Shown: positions 15,522 through 23,872 of the stretch, one piece after another | Layout: each line of letters starts with the position of its first letter | How positions within the stretch are numbered: the stretch's first letter is position 1 | Source: a gamma proteobacterium symbiont of Ctena orbiculata | Lineage (GTDB): Bacteria; Pseudomonadota; Gammaproteobacteria; Chromatiales; Chromatiaceae | Reading direction: 5' to 3' | DNA length: 43,096 bases | NCBI GenBank assembly: GCA_003094555.1 | Contig: NATW01000132.1 | Coordinates: 1 to 43,096, forward strand | Notes under the pieces: generated by a model | What the model was told of the DNA's origin: nothing | Seen by the model: only the letters and a program-made list of their open reading frames with translations | Databases searched by the model: none | Position numbers and translations under genes: made by a program

Positions 15522-16046
15522 AGACGCTATGGAGACGAGTTTGGTCATAGTATTAAGATTCCTGGTGGTCGCTGTGACTTTCAGTTTACGCTCGAAATAA
15601 TTATTGTTGAACTTTGAGTCGCTATGTTTGGTTGCATATAAAGTGTATATCGTGTTTCCCACATACCGCACCTGGTCAGGCGAAAAATTTGTAGATAGAA
15701 ATTCTTTTAAAAGCTTCTTGTCCGGTTCTGTTGCAAGCAGCGAAAAATAAAGTCTCTTTCCATCCTCTTCTTTGAACGGATTGCACTTCAAGATTTCAGA
15801 AAACTGACCTGGTGATCTTGCTAGAACAGCGATGTCTCCGCCAAAACTTTTATGGATAACGTCATGCACTAGATTTTCAATCTGATTAAAAGTGAGACTG
15901 GATAGGGCGATAATATTGCCGCTTTGTATATATGTCTGTACGTCTTTTAGTCCTGCTTTTGTAAGAGCCGCACGCAGCGGTGCCATCAGAACCTTGTTTT
16001 TTCCAGTAGGTGTAATGCCTCTTAGTAAAATAACGAATGTATTCAT
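15477..16046 (-). CDS. DUF1697 domain protein
   Basis: 189 residues from the ATG at 16046; an in-frame ATG at 16067 overlaps the attC site and is less likely. The start MNTFVILLRGITPTGKNKVLMAPLR, the segment DVQTYIQSGNIIALSS, and the later RSPGQFSEILKCNPF and GNTIYTLY are the standard blocks of DUF1697 (PF08002). These are small cytosolic alpha/beta proteins of unknown function often carried by integrons and other mobile DNA. The last residues (ASAQRGATADANKRRD) are encoded by the downstream attC-like site rather than by the family core. Confidence 0.85.
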   Translation of the reverse strand: MNTFVILLRGITPTGKNKVLMAPLRAALTKAGLKDVQTYIQSGNIIALSSLTFNQIENLVHDVIHKSFGGDIAVLARSPGQFSEILKCNPFKEEDGKRLYFSLLATEPDKKLLKEFLSTNFSPDQVRYVGNTIYTLYATKHSDSKFNNNYFERKLKVTATTRNLNTMTKLVSIASAQRGATADANKRRD

Positions 16047-16061
16047 TTTCTTGTTTATGAC

Positions 16062-16117
16062 GCCCAACGCTAAGCTTAGAGGCGCGGCGATGCCGCGTCC
16101 GTTAGAGTATATTGTTA
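16062..16117 (-). other. attC recombination site
   Basis: On the minus strand it runs from CTAACAATATACTC, through a GACGCGGC arm, ATC loop and GCCGCG arm, to CTTAGCGTTGGGC. The layout and spacing line up base for base with well-known attC sites such as that of the aadA1 cassette: R'' AAC box, L'' and L' arms, and R' GTTGGGC box. It follows the 16141-16575 gene and precedes DUF1697. Confidence 0.8.
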
Positions 16118-16140
16118 GTTTTTTGATTTTCGAGAATTCA

Positions 16141-16575
16141 TCACAAGTTTAACTCGTTAATAGCCAAACTCATCATAACCAAAGCATCTACAGTCCATAA
16201 TACCGCGAGAACATACGCTGTGATCTGCGCTGACCTTGTTCCAATCTTCAGACCACGCTTCCCTAAAACAATTCTAGTTATAGTGAAACAGCCAGGTATG
16301 TACAAATATACAGCTCCCCCAACTAGCGCAAATACAGGCCACCATGCATTACCAATAATCATTAAATATCCTGACACAGGAAGAATCCACATGAGCAAGA
16401 AATCCATTATTCCCATGCTGAATCTTTCGAAAGCAAGCATTGTAGGATTCATAACTTCTTCAGTTTCGGAAAGACCGAGCTTAGTGGCTAAATCATTATT
16501 AAAAACCGCTAATGTCTGTCCGACCCAACCAATGAGACCTAAAATGATTGTAATGATGCCTATCGTGATGGTCAT
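16141..16575 (-). CDS. Small four-helix membrane protein (cassette gene)
   Basis: 144 residues with four hydrophobic segments at about 4-24, 55-74, 78-103 and 118-138. The loop between the first two is acidic (GLSETEEVMNPTM), and a basic loop precedes the last (GKRGLKIGTRS). No known family is recognised. The ribosome-binding site is weak. It ends 24 bases before the attC site at 16117, so it is the gene of that cassette. Confidence 0.65.
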   Translation of the reverse strand: MTITIGIITIILGLIGWVGQTLAVFNNDLATKLGLSETEEVMNPTMLAFERFSMGIMDFLLMWILPVSGYLMIIGNAWWPVFALVGGAVYLYIPGCFTITRIVLGKRGLKIGTRSAQITAYVLAVLWTVDALVMMSLAINELNL

Positions 16576-16856
16576 AGATCTCTACTTTTTGATCAAAACT
16601 AACAGTGGATTATGTGGACGGCACAAATAATGTGTTACGTGGAAAAATATTCTCGTCTCTTTCCCCGTCAGGGAATCGTGAGATAACTGGCAGTCGCGGA
16701 TCAGGTTTGCTGGAAATAGCGTCCTGCCAGAGAGGATTCCCATGGTTGTTCACAGGTTATCACGGTTAGCTGCCAAAACTGAAAACGAGAGGAAGAAAAT
16801 TCCAGTTCTACAGGGTCTCTATACCTTTGCATGGTAATGCTCTGGGGGGCTATCCA
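16576..16856. other. Intergenic region between the cassette cluster and the B12 operon
   Basis: No gene is seen. It holds an inverted pair CTGGCAG (about 16687-16693) and CTGCCAG (about 16723-16729) with a long loop. I find no convincing attI or attC site and no integrase here. Confidence 0.4.
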
Positions 16857-17645
16857 TTAATCTGGTCTGTGCAGTCGCCGCCAAGGCAGACTGGTGGGTT
16901 TCAACGCATTCCCATTGGCCTTGGTCAGGGCAATGTCATAGGCATCCGCCAGATTTTTCTCATTAAGTACCGCTTCCGCCGATCCCTCTGCCAGGGTGGT
17001 GCCCTGATGCAGAAGCTGCAACCGATGGCAGTAGTGCGCCGCCAGACTGAGATCATGCAGAACGACAATCACCGAGTGGCCGCTGTCGCAGTGTTGGCGC
17101 AGCAGGTTCATCACATCGAGTTGATGGGCTGGGTCGAGGGCGGAGACGGGTTCGTCGGCGAGCAGGATGTCGGGTTGGGTGACCATGGCGCGGGCGAGGA
17201 GGACACGGGCCTGTTCTCCGCCGGAGAGGGTGTTGAAGGCGCGATCCCGGAAGGCCAGCAGATCGGTCTGGCAGATTACCCGCTCGATGATCTCTTGATC
17301 CTCTTCTCCCGGATCCTGCCAGGGTTCAAGGTGGGGGATGCGTCCCAGCTCGACGATCCGCTCCACGCTCATGGGCCAGGCGATTTCGCTGAGCTGGGGG
17401 AGATAGGCGATACGTTGTGCCCGCTGTGATTGGGGGATCGATTCGATTGCCTCGCCATCGATGCCGAGTTCACCGGCATCGGCTTCGATCACCCCGGCGA
17501 GAACGCGGAGCAGGGTGCTTTTCCCCGCGCCATTGGGGCCGATCAGGCCCAGCATCTCACCCTGTTGCAGGGAGATCTCCACCCCCTTGAGGATCGGCCG
17601 CTGCCCACGGGTGACGCAGAGGCCCTTGCCGTTCAGCAGCGTCAT
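16857..17645 (-). CDS. btuD: Vitamin B12 ABC transporter, ATP-binding protein
   Basis: 262 residues. It has all ABC ATPase motifs: Walker A GPNGAGKST at 36-44, signature LSGGE at 140-144, Walker B ILLADEP at 160-166, and the switch histidine in VIVVLHDLS. It belongs to the FecE/BtuD/HemV group that energises import of B12, iron-siderophores or heme. Assignment to B12 rests on the cobalamin riboswitch at the head of the operon. Its ATG overlaps the stop of the permease gene by four bases (ATGA), so translation is coupled. It is the last gene of the operon. Confidence 0.88.
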   Translation of the reverse strand: MTLLNGKGLCVTRGQRPILKGVEISLQQGEMLGLIGPNGAGKSTLLRVLAGVIEADAGELGIDGEAIESIPQSQRAQRIAYLPQLSEIAWPMSVERIVELGRIPHLEPWQDPGEEDQEIIERVICQTDLLAFRDRAFNTLSGGEQARVLLARAMVTQPDILLADEPVSALDPAHQLDVMNLLRQHCDSGHSVIVVLHDLSLAAHYCHRLQLLHQGTTLAEGSAEAVLNEKNLADAYDIALTKANGNALKPTSLPWRRLHRPD

Positions 17646-18643
17646 ACCCCCCTCCTTCTATGGTGCAGGATCAGCCAGAGGAAGAAGGGTGCGCCGATGA
17701 GGGAGGTGACCACGCCGACCTTGATCTCACCCTGCACCGGCAGCAGGCGCACCCCCATGTCGGCCAGCATCAGCAGCAGTGCCCCGCCCATGGCGCCGGG
17801 GACCAGCAACCGGCTCGGCTGGTAGCCCACCAGGGGGCGCAGCAGATGGGGCACCACCAGGCCGATGAAGCCGATGGCGCCGGTGATCGAGATGGCCGAG
17901 CCCACCGCCAGGGCGACGGCGAGAAAGAGACGCTTTCTCAGATTCGCCAGATCGGCGCCCATGGAGCTGGCGGTCTCCTCCCCCAGGGTGAGGAGATCCA
18001 GGGGGCGGCCCTGGCGCCAGATCAACAGCCAGCCCAGGAGTGTGCCGGGGAGCAGGATCCACATCTCGTTACGGCTCACATTGGCCAGGGAGCCGAGCAT
18101 CCAGAGGGCGATCTCCTGCACCGCATAGGGGCTGGGGGCCAGGTTGAGCAGCAGGGAGACCAAAGCCAGGGCGAAGGCGTTGACCGCCACCCCGGCCAGG
18201 ATCAGGGTGAGGGTGCCCCCGTTGCGCCCGGCCAGGAGATAGGCCGTGAGGGTCGCCAGCAGGGCCCCCGCCATGCCGCCTAAAGGAAGTGCGTATGCGA
18301 ACAGGCCGGCGACGCCGAAGTAGAGGGTGATCACCGCCCCCAGGGCGGCGCCGCTGGCGCTGCCCACCAGGCCGGGGCTGGCCAGGGGGTTGCGCAGCAG
18401 GGCCTGCATCACCGCGCCGCAGAGACCGAGGGAGGCCCCGGCCAGCAGGGCCACCAGGGTTCTCGGGATGCGCAGCTCGGTGAGGATCAGGCTGTAGACA
18501 CCGGGTGTGTCGCTGAAGCTCTCCTGCAATGCCTGCAACAGGGGCAGGGGTTGGCTGCCGATGGTGAGGGAGAACAGGGCGGTGATCAGGATGGCCACCG
18601 CTAGGGAGAGGATCAGACGGTGTTGTCGCATGGCGGCGATCAT
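17642..18643 (-). CDS. btuC: Vitamin B12 ABC transporter, permease
   Basis: 333 residues of a FecCD/BtuC family permease with about ten membrane helices. Typical blocks are RIPRTLVALLAGASLGLCGAVMQ, NPLASPGLVGSASGAALGA and GAIGFIGLVVPHLLRPLVG; the last contains the coupling-helix region that touches BtuD. I chose the ATG at 18643 because GAGAGG lies eight bases upstream; a GTG nine bases earlier is too close to that site. It forms the inner-membrane channel with the ATPase encoded after it. A palindromic repeat separates it from btuF. Confidence 0.88.
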   Translation of the reverse strand: MIAAMRQHRLILSLAVAILITALFSLTIGSQPLPLLQALQESFSDTPGVYSLILTELRIPRTLVALLAGASLGLCGAVMQALLRNPLASPGLVGSASGAALGAVITLYFGVAGLFAYALPLGGMAGALLATLTAYLLAGRNGGTLTLILAGVAVNAFALALVSLLLNLAPSPYAVQEIALWMLGSLANVSRNEMWILLPGTLLGWLLIWRQGRPLDLLTLGEETASSMGADLANLRKRLFLAVALAVGSAISITGAIGFIGLVVPHLLRPLVGYQPSRLLVPGAMGGALLLMLADMGVRLLPVQGEIKVGVVTSLIGAPFFLWLILHHRRRGV

Positions 18644-18660
18644 TGGCACCACCCTCTCAT

Positions 18661-18732
18661 CGTCATCCCGGCGGATGCCGGGATCCAGTCTCTACCAGTA
18701 GCATCTGGATCCCGGCCTTCGCCGGGATGACG
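18661..18732. repeat. Palindromic repeat between btuF and btuC
   Basis: Two 28-base arms (18661-18688 and 18705-18732) are reverse complements with two mismatches and a 16-base loop. Their ends read CGTCATCCCGGC and GCCGGGATGACG. This kind of intergenic GC-rich palindrome is widespread and multicopy in many bacteria (REP/BIME-like). In RNA it would form a long hairpin that may protect or separate the two parts of the operon transcript. Confidence 0.8.
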
Positions 18733-18818
18733 GGGTGCTAGGGATACGAGAAGGTTATTTACCTGATCGGGGTACTGCGCCAAGTCCAGTCCAGGGTATT
18801 TGCCAGGATGGTGGTGCT

Positions 18819-19646
18819 TCATTGATCTACGCCCTCTCTTGCCTGGCGCAACAAGGCCACCGCATCGGCCAGCATCGGGCCGGGACAGATCCAGTACTTG
18901 AAGGGGATCTCCACCATCGGCCGCTTCGCCAGCAGGCGTTTCAGGGCGGGGTGGCGCAGTTGTCGCTCCGCCAGGGAGTCCCCCGACTCGCTGAAACTGG
19001 AGGTGAAGAGGGTACCGGGTTGCCAGCGGAGGATCTCTTCCAGCGGGACAGGGGTGTAACCCTTCACACCATGTTGTGCGGCCAGGTTGTGCCAGCCGGC
19101 GAGTCGTAGTGCTTCGTCCTGCAGGGTGTCGGTGCCGCTGGTGTAGCCGCGGGGTTGCAGGAAGAGGGCGCCGGGTGGTTGAGGGTTTTTGTCTTCTCCG
19201 GTGTGTAAACGTTGTTGCATCTCTCTAATAAGCGACTCGCCCCGGGAGACCTGCCCGAGCCGGGCGGCCAGTTGGCGGATGTCTGTATGAATAGTGTCGA
19301 GCCGGTTGCCGAGAGAGAGTTGATGCAGCGGATAACCCAATTGTTTAAGGGTCGTGTGCAGGCGGGGGTTGTCGTGGGGGGTGATCAATATCAGATCGGG
19401 GTTTAATCGGATGATCTCTTCCGCCCGGGCGTGGTTGATCGGATAGGCCTTGGCTTTCTCTGCAACAAAGGAGCTGTCGGGATCCCGGGAGAGAAAACTG
19501 ACCGACGCCACCTGTTGGGGGTCGGCCAGCATCAAAAGCAACTGATCACTGCAGAGATTCACCGAGACCACCCGCTGGGGTGGCCCGGCGGCGATAACCA
19601 TGCCTGAGCAGAGCATCAGGATTATGGCGATCGCGCTAGTCCGCAT
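18819..19646 (-). CDS. btuF: Periplasmic B12-binding protein
   Basis: 275 residues with a signal peptide (MRTSAIAIILMLCSGMVIA). It has the class III solute-binding fold of BtuF/FhuD: an N-terminal PPQRVVSVNLCSDQLLLML block, LNPDLILIT, a long connecting helix, and a C-terminal lobe ending in MLADAVALLRQ. In the family it captures B12 delivered by the outer-membrane receptor and hands it to BtuCD. Its ATG lies three bases after the receptor gene stop. Substrate assignment comes from the riboswitch and neighbours. Confidence 0.85.
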   Translation of the reverse strand: MRTSAIAIILMLCSGMVIAAGPPQRVVSVNLCSDQLLLMLADPQQVASVSFLSRDPDSSFVAEKAKAYPINHARAEEIIRLNPDLILITPHDNPRLHTTLKQLGYPLHQLSLGNRLDTIHTDIRQLAARLGQVSRGESLIREMQQRLHTGEDKNPQPPGALFLQPRGYTSGTDTLQDEALRLAGWHNLAAQHGVKGYTPVPLEEILRWQPGTLFTSSFSESGDSLAERQLRHPALKRLLAKRPMVEIPFKYWICPGPMLADAVALLRQAREGVDQ

Positions 19647-19649
19647 GGG

Positions 19650-21611
19650 CTAGCCGAAGTGGTAGTCGATGGTCAGCCAAAGGTTTCTCTCCGGTGCCGG
19701 GAAATAGGCCTCTCGATTGGTGAAGCTGGCGTCCATCCCCACCGCGCCAGAGTTTGAGTACGCCTTGTCCAACAGGTTATCGATGCGCAGGCCGATGCGC
19801 CAGGGGCCGCTGCTGAATTGGGAGCCGAGATTCAACAAACCGTAGCCGGGGAGCTGTGCATAGCTGTTGCTGAAATCCCCGCCCAGCACCCGTTTGCTGC
19901 TGAAGATCCCTTCGGTAAAGAGATTCCACCGGGATGAGATGCGCCAGTCGCCGGTAAGTTTGCCGGTCCTCGCCGCCACCAGGGGGATGCGGTTGCCGTC
20001 GTAGGGACCGTCGCTGATACGGGGGTCGGTGTAGCTGAGGGAGCCGCCCAGGGAGAAACCGGGGGCGATTTTCCAGTTGGCTTCCAGGGTGATCCCTTTG
20101 CGACTGGTGTCCTCCAGGTTGATGTTGCTATAGCCACTGGCGTCGAAGCTGATCTCGTTCTCCAGGTCGAGGCGGTAGAGGGCCAGCTTGGTGCTGAAGC
20201 CATCCCGGTTCCACTCGGCCCCGGCCTCATAGGAGATACCGCTCTGGTTCTCCAATCCTGTTGGATTGCCGAAGATGGGATTGGTGTGCTCTTCCACCGT
20301 GGCGTAACGGAAGTTTTCGTCTGCACGTAGAAACAGGCGCAGGGCGTCGGTCGCGCGAAAGCTGGCACCAAGGGAGCCAACTGTTTGACTGTCGTCCAAC
20401 TGATCGATACCGAGATAGCTCTCGATATGGTTGTCGATGGAGGAGTGACGCAGGCCGCCGGTGATGGAGAGTTTCTCGTTGGCGGGGATAGTGATTTGGG
20501 CGTAGATCGCGTCCACCGATTGATCCAGGATGGTGGGGGCGAAGCTGGTGATCAGCTCGTAATCGGTCCGCTCAAGATCGGCGCCCGCGGTCAACTGCAT
20601 CTCGCCGGAGGCGATGGGAAACTGCCCGATGATGCGTGGGTTGAAACCTTTCACCGTTCTATCCTGGGTGTTGATTGAGCCGGGTAAGGTGCGGAAGCTG
20701 GTCTGGAACTCCCGGTCGTCTTTGCGATAGGTGAGCTCTCCCTCGAAGGTCCAGTGGCTGACCAGACTCTGTTGCAGGCCGATGCGGCTGATGTCGGTCT
20801 CGGCATCGGCGAAGTCGCCGTCGTAGGCTGAGACCGATTGGGTGCGGTCCAGTGCCATCTCTTCGGAGAAGAGCGCACCAGGCAGCCGTTGGTACTCTTC
20901 GGTTCGCTGTTGCTCGAAGAAGATGCCACCGCTGGCGTAGTCGTAGTCGAGTCGCAGATTGTAGTCCTTGCGCTCGGTTTCGTTGTTGTCCCGGTAGTTG
21001 TCGCTCTCGTGGTGCTTGGTGGAGAAGCGGTAGGCCAGGCCGTTATCCAGGCGGTCTTCGATGTCGACATAACCTTCCCGGCCCTGGTAGCTGCCAACGC
21101 CCAACGAGATATTGGTGGAGAAGGTGTTCGGTGGCCTGGTGATGATATTCAGCATCCCCCCCACCGCCTGGTTGCCGTAGAGCACACCGGCGCTGCCCTG
21201 GACGATCTCGATTCTTTGCACACGCCGCAGATCGATGCTGTTGAGATCGGGGGCGGCGGTGTCGCCGGTGTTGTTCAGGCGTCGCCCATCCACCAGCACC
21301 AGAGTGTTGGATTGGGCCGAGGCACCAAAGCCACGCATGTCGATGACCGCTTTACTGCCGTCGCCGTAGAGGCTGTCGATCTGGATGCCGCTGCGGGACT
21401 GCAGCAGCTGTTGTATTGTTTGCGCACCGCTCTGTTCGATCTCCTCCCGATCGATGACGGTGATGTTGGCCGGAGTATCGATACTCGCCTGGTCGTGGCG
21501 CGATGCGCTGACGGCAATGGTCGGCAGATCAGAGGCCGCAAACAGCGGTAGACTGGGAAGGAGTAACAGACCGGTGGTTATCAACCGGCTTCTTTTTGAA
21601 AAAACCATCAT
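19650..21611 (-). CDS. btuB: TonB-dependent outer-membrane receptor, BtuB-like
   Basis: 653 residues from the ATG at 21611. Longer frames run into the riboswitch and are rejected; CGGGAG precedes the ATG. Signal peptide MMVFSKRSRLITTGLLLLPSLPLFA, then a TonB-box-like DLPTIAVSAS, a plug domain at about 40-155 (TPANITVIDREEIEQSG, RGFGASAQSNTLVLVDGRRLN, VQGSAGVLYGNQAVGGMLNI), then a barrel ending in WLTIDYHFG. Direct control by a cobalamin riboswitch supports corrinoid uptake. It heads the btuB-btuF-btuC-btuD operon. Lengths and motifs are normal for the family. Confidence 0.9.
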   Translation of the reverse strand: MMVFSKRSRLITTGLLLLPSLPLFAASDLPTIAVSASRHDQASIDTPANITVIDREEIEQSGAQTIQQLLQSRSGIQIDSLYGDGSKAVIDMRGFGASAQSNTLVLVDGRRLNNTGDTAAPDLNSIDLRRVQRIEIVQGSAGVLYGNQAVGGMLNIITRPPNTFSTNISLGVGSYQGREGYVDIEDRLDNGLAYRFSTKHHESDNYRDNNETERKDYNLRLDYDYASGGIFFEQQRTEEYQRLPGALFSEEMALDRTQSVSAYDGDFADAETDISRIGLQQSLVSHWTFEGELTYRKDDREFQTSFRTLPGSINTQDRTVKGFNPRIIGQFPIASGEMQLTAGADLERTDYELITSFAPTILDQSVDAIYAQITIPANEKLSITGGLRHSSIDNHIESYLGIDQLDDSQTVGSLGASFRATDALRLFLRADENFRYATVEEHTNPIFGNPTGLENQSGISYEAGAEWNRDGFSTKLALYRLDLENEISFDASGYSNINLEDTSRKGITLEANWKIAPGFSLGGSLSYTDPRISDGPYDGNRIPLVAARTGKLTGDWRISSRWNLFTEGIFSSKRVLGGDFSNSYAQLPGYGLLNLGSQFSSGPWRIGLRIDNLLDKAYSNSGAVGMDASFTNREAYFPAPERNLWLTIDYHFG

Positions 21612-21728
21612 AAGCTCCCGATGACGCACACCCGCGTCTTTGGATGAAAAAGCGCGTGCGTTGGGAGCCGGGTGGAGCCGATGTGGTCGGCGATCCCCAT
21701 GCCGCCCGCCGCAACACATCGAATCGCC

Positions 21729-21897
21729 CAGGCCGGTCTCCGGACTCACAGATTGGATTAAACCGATGTCACGCCTTCCCATGGTCTTAGCCACAGTGGC
21801 TTGTTGTGACACCTCATCTGTTTACCGTTGCGGGGGCAGTGCAGGCATCTCACCTGCTTCCCGTTTAACCCGGCTTGCGCCGGGCACCTGAGGCAGG
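21729..21897 (-). promoter_or_regulatory. Cobalamin riboswitch
   Basis: Minus-strand RNA upstream of btuB. It contains the core GGTGAGATGCCTGCACTGCC followed by CCCGCAACGGTAA, the B12-box segment AAGCCACTG near 21795-21803, GGGAAGGCGTGAC, and the closing AGTCCGGAGACCGGCC. These are the conserved blocks of the AdoCbl riboswitch class. It lies 118 bases before the btuB start. Cobalamin binding is expected to repress the operon. Confidence 0.95.
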
Positions 21898-22002
21898 CGG
21901 CAAAACTTACAGAGATTGGGGCTATGGGTCAAGCGATCATTGCCTGGTGAGTTGCTACACTGGTTCGATTCTGGTGAGCGGACTTCGATTTGAGTGTTAG
22001 AA

Positions 22003-22134
22003 ATGATTGTCCACTTACACGGTCTGAATAGCGCAGGTGGTTCGGCCAAGGCGGCGATGTTGTTGAGAGAGCAAGCTGTAAGGGTTAATAAATCGTCTGA
22101 TGCCTCGGATAGTCTGTCTGGAGTATGTTTGTGA
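22003..22134 (+). pseudogene. Duplicated 5' fragment of a yqiA-type esterase gene
   Basis: A 43-codon frame starts MIVHLHGLNSAGGSAKAAML, nearly the same as the beginning of the intact esterase at 22996 (VIIYLHGLNSAGSSGKAAVL). Similarity stops after about 25 codons, and the frame ends soon after, overlapping the 3' end of the methyltransferase on the other strand. It is a truncated duplicate or the left scar of an insertion that split or copied the esterase start. Confidence 0.7.
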
Positions 22135-22866
22135 TAGGGATATCCCAGGATAATCCGGGATCTGGTAATGCTGTTTTTCGTGCCAGTACAGCGATACTCT
22201 GGTTAATAGGTGCCAGATGTACTTTGGATGTGGTGCGATCGCGGGACAGTGAGATGATTCGGCCTGGTGTTCCTTCAATGGACTCAATTATTAGAAATCC
22301 GGTTCTTTCATTTAGCAATGTTTTGAAAGTTTCGATGGAGTAGCGCCAAAAGTCCCAGGGCATTTCGTGGGGTGGTATGGCTGGATGAGTGGATACATAT
22401 AGTAGTCCACCGGGTTTCAGGATCTTATTGATTTCTATCACCGCCTTCCATGGCATCGCCAGGTGCTCAAATACAGATATCGAAAAGACGGCATCGTAAT
22501 GTTCAGTAGGAAGATGTGAGGATAGTGCATGAACGTCTCCAACCACATCAACGTTCTCGCCTTGATGAATATCCAGTCCAGTATATGAAACAGAGGAATG
22601 AAACGCATCTCGCCAAACCACACCAGTAACATTTCTTGAACCTATCTCAAGCAGTTCCGGTTTCGGTGACTCGTTTACAGACGCTATAAACTTACCAAAG
22701 AGCTGATAAAAGGAACCCTATCTGTCCCTTTTTTCAATGGAGTCAGTAACACAGCCAGGATTGTGAGTAGTGCAGCCACTGTTTGACGGGTAAAAAAATT
22801 CGCCACACCTTCTTCTTGTATATGCTTAGGGATCATCTTGATCCGATCTGACAATCTAGCATTCAT
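22085..22866 (-). pseudogene. SAM-dependent methyltransferase, frameshifted
   Basis: The N-terminal part (ATG at 22866, MNARLSDRIKMIPKHIQEE) and the rest are in different frames. The join falls at an A4 run (22708-22711, plus strand): one extra base there would give a single protein of about 260 residues reading through FYQLFGKFIASVN into ELLEIGSRNVTG, the SAM-binding motif I. Later blocks fit class I methyltransferases: YDAVFSISVFEHL, LKPGGLLYVSTHP. In its present form only a GTG-start fragment (from 22621) lacking motif I could be made. It is AT-rich relative to neighbours and flanked by a partial esterase copy, suggesting acquired DNA. A sequencing error at the A-run is possible. Confidence 0.7.
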
Positions 22867-22995
22867 TGTTAACTATCCGTAGTCGTGATCATATGGCTTG
22901 GGCGACTCCATGTAATTCGTTCTATTATATCCTAATCATCGTGCTGGCTTTAAATCTCCGGCATTACTGTTGCAACCAGCTGTTATCGATTTATT

Positions 22996-23613
22996 GTGAT
23001 TATCTATCTCCATGGGCTCAACAGCGCCGGCAGTTCCGGTAAGGCGGCAGTATTGAGGGAGTCGCTGCCCGAACTTAAGGTCATCACCCCCACCTATCCC
23101 GCCCATACCGCGGCGAAGGCGGTGGCGACACTCACCCATAGTCTGCAGCCCCTGCTGCAAGAGGAGCGCAATGCCGATGAGCCCCGCGTCATTGTGGGAA
23201 GCTCCATGGGGGGCTTCTACGGCGCCTGGCTGGCGCAACGCTTGGGGATTCACCACCTGGTGATGATCAACCCCGCCCTGCGACCCTGGGAGTTGCTGCT
23301 GCAGGTGGTGGGTTGGCAGTACAACCAGGCCCAGGACGAGCGCTACTATCTATCCTCGGAGATGGTGGCCGCTACCCGTGGATTTGCCGTGGAACCGAGT
23401 GCCAATGGCGTGCCCACGACCCTGCTGCTCGACAAGGGGGATGAGCTGATCGACTACCGCATCGCCGAGGGGATCTATCGGGGGATCGGTGACATTCACT
23501 GTTTCGAGGGGGGGAGCCACACCTTCGATCACATGGTGGAGGCGGTGGGGATAGTTGCTGAGATTCACCAGAGAGTGGCGGAGAAGATTGATTCCGCAAA
23601 TCAACGCGAATGA
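22996..23613 (+). CDS. yqiA: YqiA/UPF0227 family alpha/beta-hydrolase esterase
   Basis: 205 residues with a GTG start. The opening VIIYLHGLNSAGSSGKA is the oxyanion region of the family. The nucleophile elbow is GSSMGGFYGAWLA, with the serine at about residue 70. NPALRPWELL follows, the acidic residue is in LLDKGDELIDYR, and the catalytic histidine is in EGGSHTFDHM. Members hydrolyse short acyl esters in the cytosol. It lies next to topA on the opposite strand. The family is usually about 190-200 residues, so it is full length. No good ribosome-binding site is seen. Confidence 0.85.
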   Translation: MIIYLHGLNSAGSSGKAAVLRESLPELKVITPTYPAHTAAKAVATLTHSLQPLLQEERNADEPRVIVGSSMGGFYGAWLAQRLGIHHLVMINPALRPWELLLQVVGWQYNQAQDERYYLSSEMVAATRGFAVEPSANGVPTTLLLDKGDELIDYRIAEGIYRGIGDIHCFEGGSHTFDHMVEAVGIVAEIHQRVAEKIDSANQRE

Positions 23614-23669
23614 ACGCAATTGTTGCATTTCTCATTCCGTGTTCTTGGTATGAATTAGAAGGAGTCACG

Positions 23670-23773
23670 GTGGCTGGCGTAGCTCTTTCTACGCCGCCCC
23701 AACAGCACGTCCGTGTGCTGACGGGGCTATCGCGGCATCCCTGCCGCTGCTACGAAAGAGCTACGCCAGCCAC
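23670..23773. repeat. Inverted-repeat element with perfect 20-bp ends
   Basis: The left arm 23670-23689 starts GTGGCTGGCGTAG and its exact reverse complement lies at 23754-23773. The interior holds a smaller hairpin, CAGCAC and GTGCTG near 23703-23720. It has no coding frame. The size and form match REPIN- or MITE-like non-autonomous elements. Confidence 0.8.
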
Positions 23774-23872
23774 CTCCGTTCTGATAGTGGTGACTTGCAA
23801 CGGCATGTAGAACAGCAAAGAGAGGTATGAGTTTCCACGTTGGAGCTTGGTAATTTGAAATGTTCTTTCTTG

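Larger units (their letters stand above)
14731..16575 (-). mobile_element. Integron gene-cassette cluster without an integrase
   Basis: Three same-strand, promoter-poor, AT-rich genes (144-residue membrane protein, DUF1697, VanX-like peptidase) are separated by attC-like hairpins at 16062-16117 and 15466-15521, with a possible remnant at 14731-14774. This is the arrangement of integron cassettes. No tyrosine recombinase of the IntI type lies in the window, so it is a cassette cluster lacking integrase (CALIN) or an edge of a decayed array. Confidence 0.6.

Noticed and set aside
16576-16740. attI or a further attC site upstream of the cassette cluster
   Set aside because: A GTTAG lies near the start of the membrane-protein gene, and an inverted CTGGCAG/CTGCCAG pair is present, but the arms and boxes do not fit an attC layout.
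17660-18283. Gln/Gly-rich plus-strand frame of 207 codons
   Set aside because: Low-complexity antisense shadow of btuC.
21612-21812. Longer N-terminus for the TonB-dependent receptor
   Set aside because: The added residues are encoded by the cobalamin riboswitch and leader; the signal peptide starts at 21611 with a ribosome-binding site.
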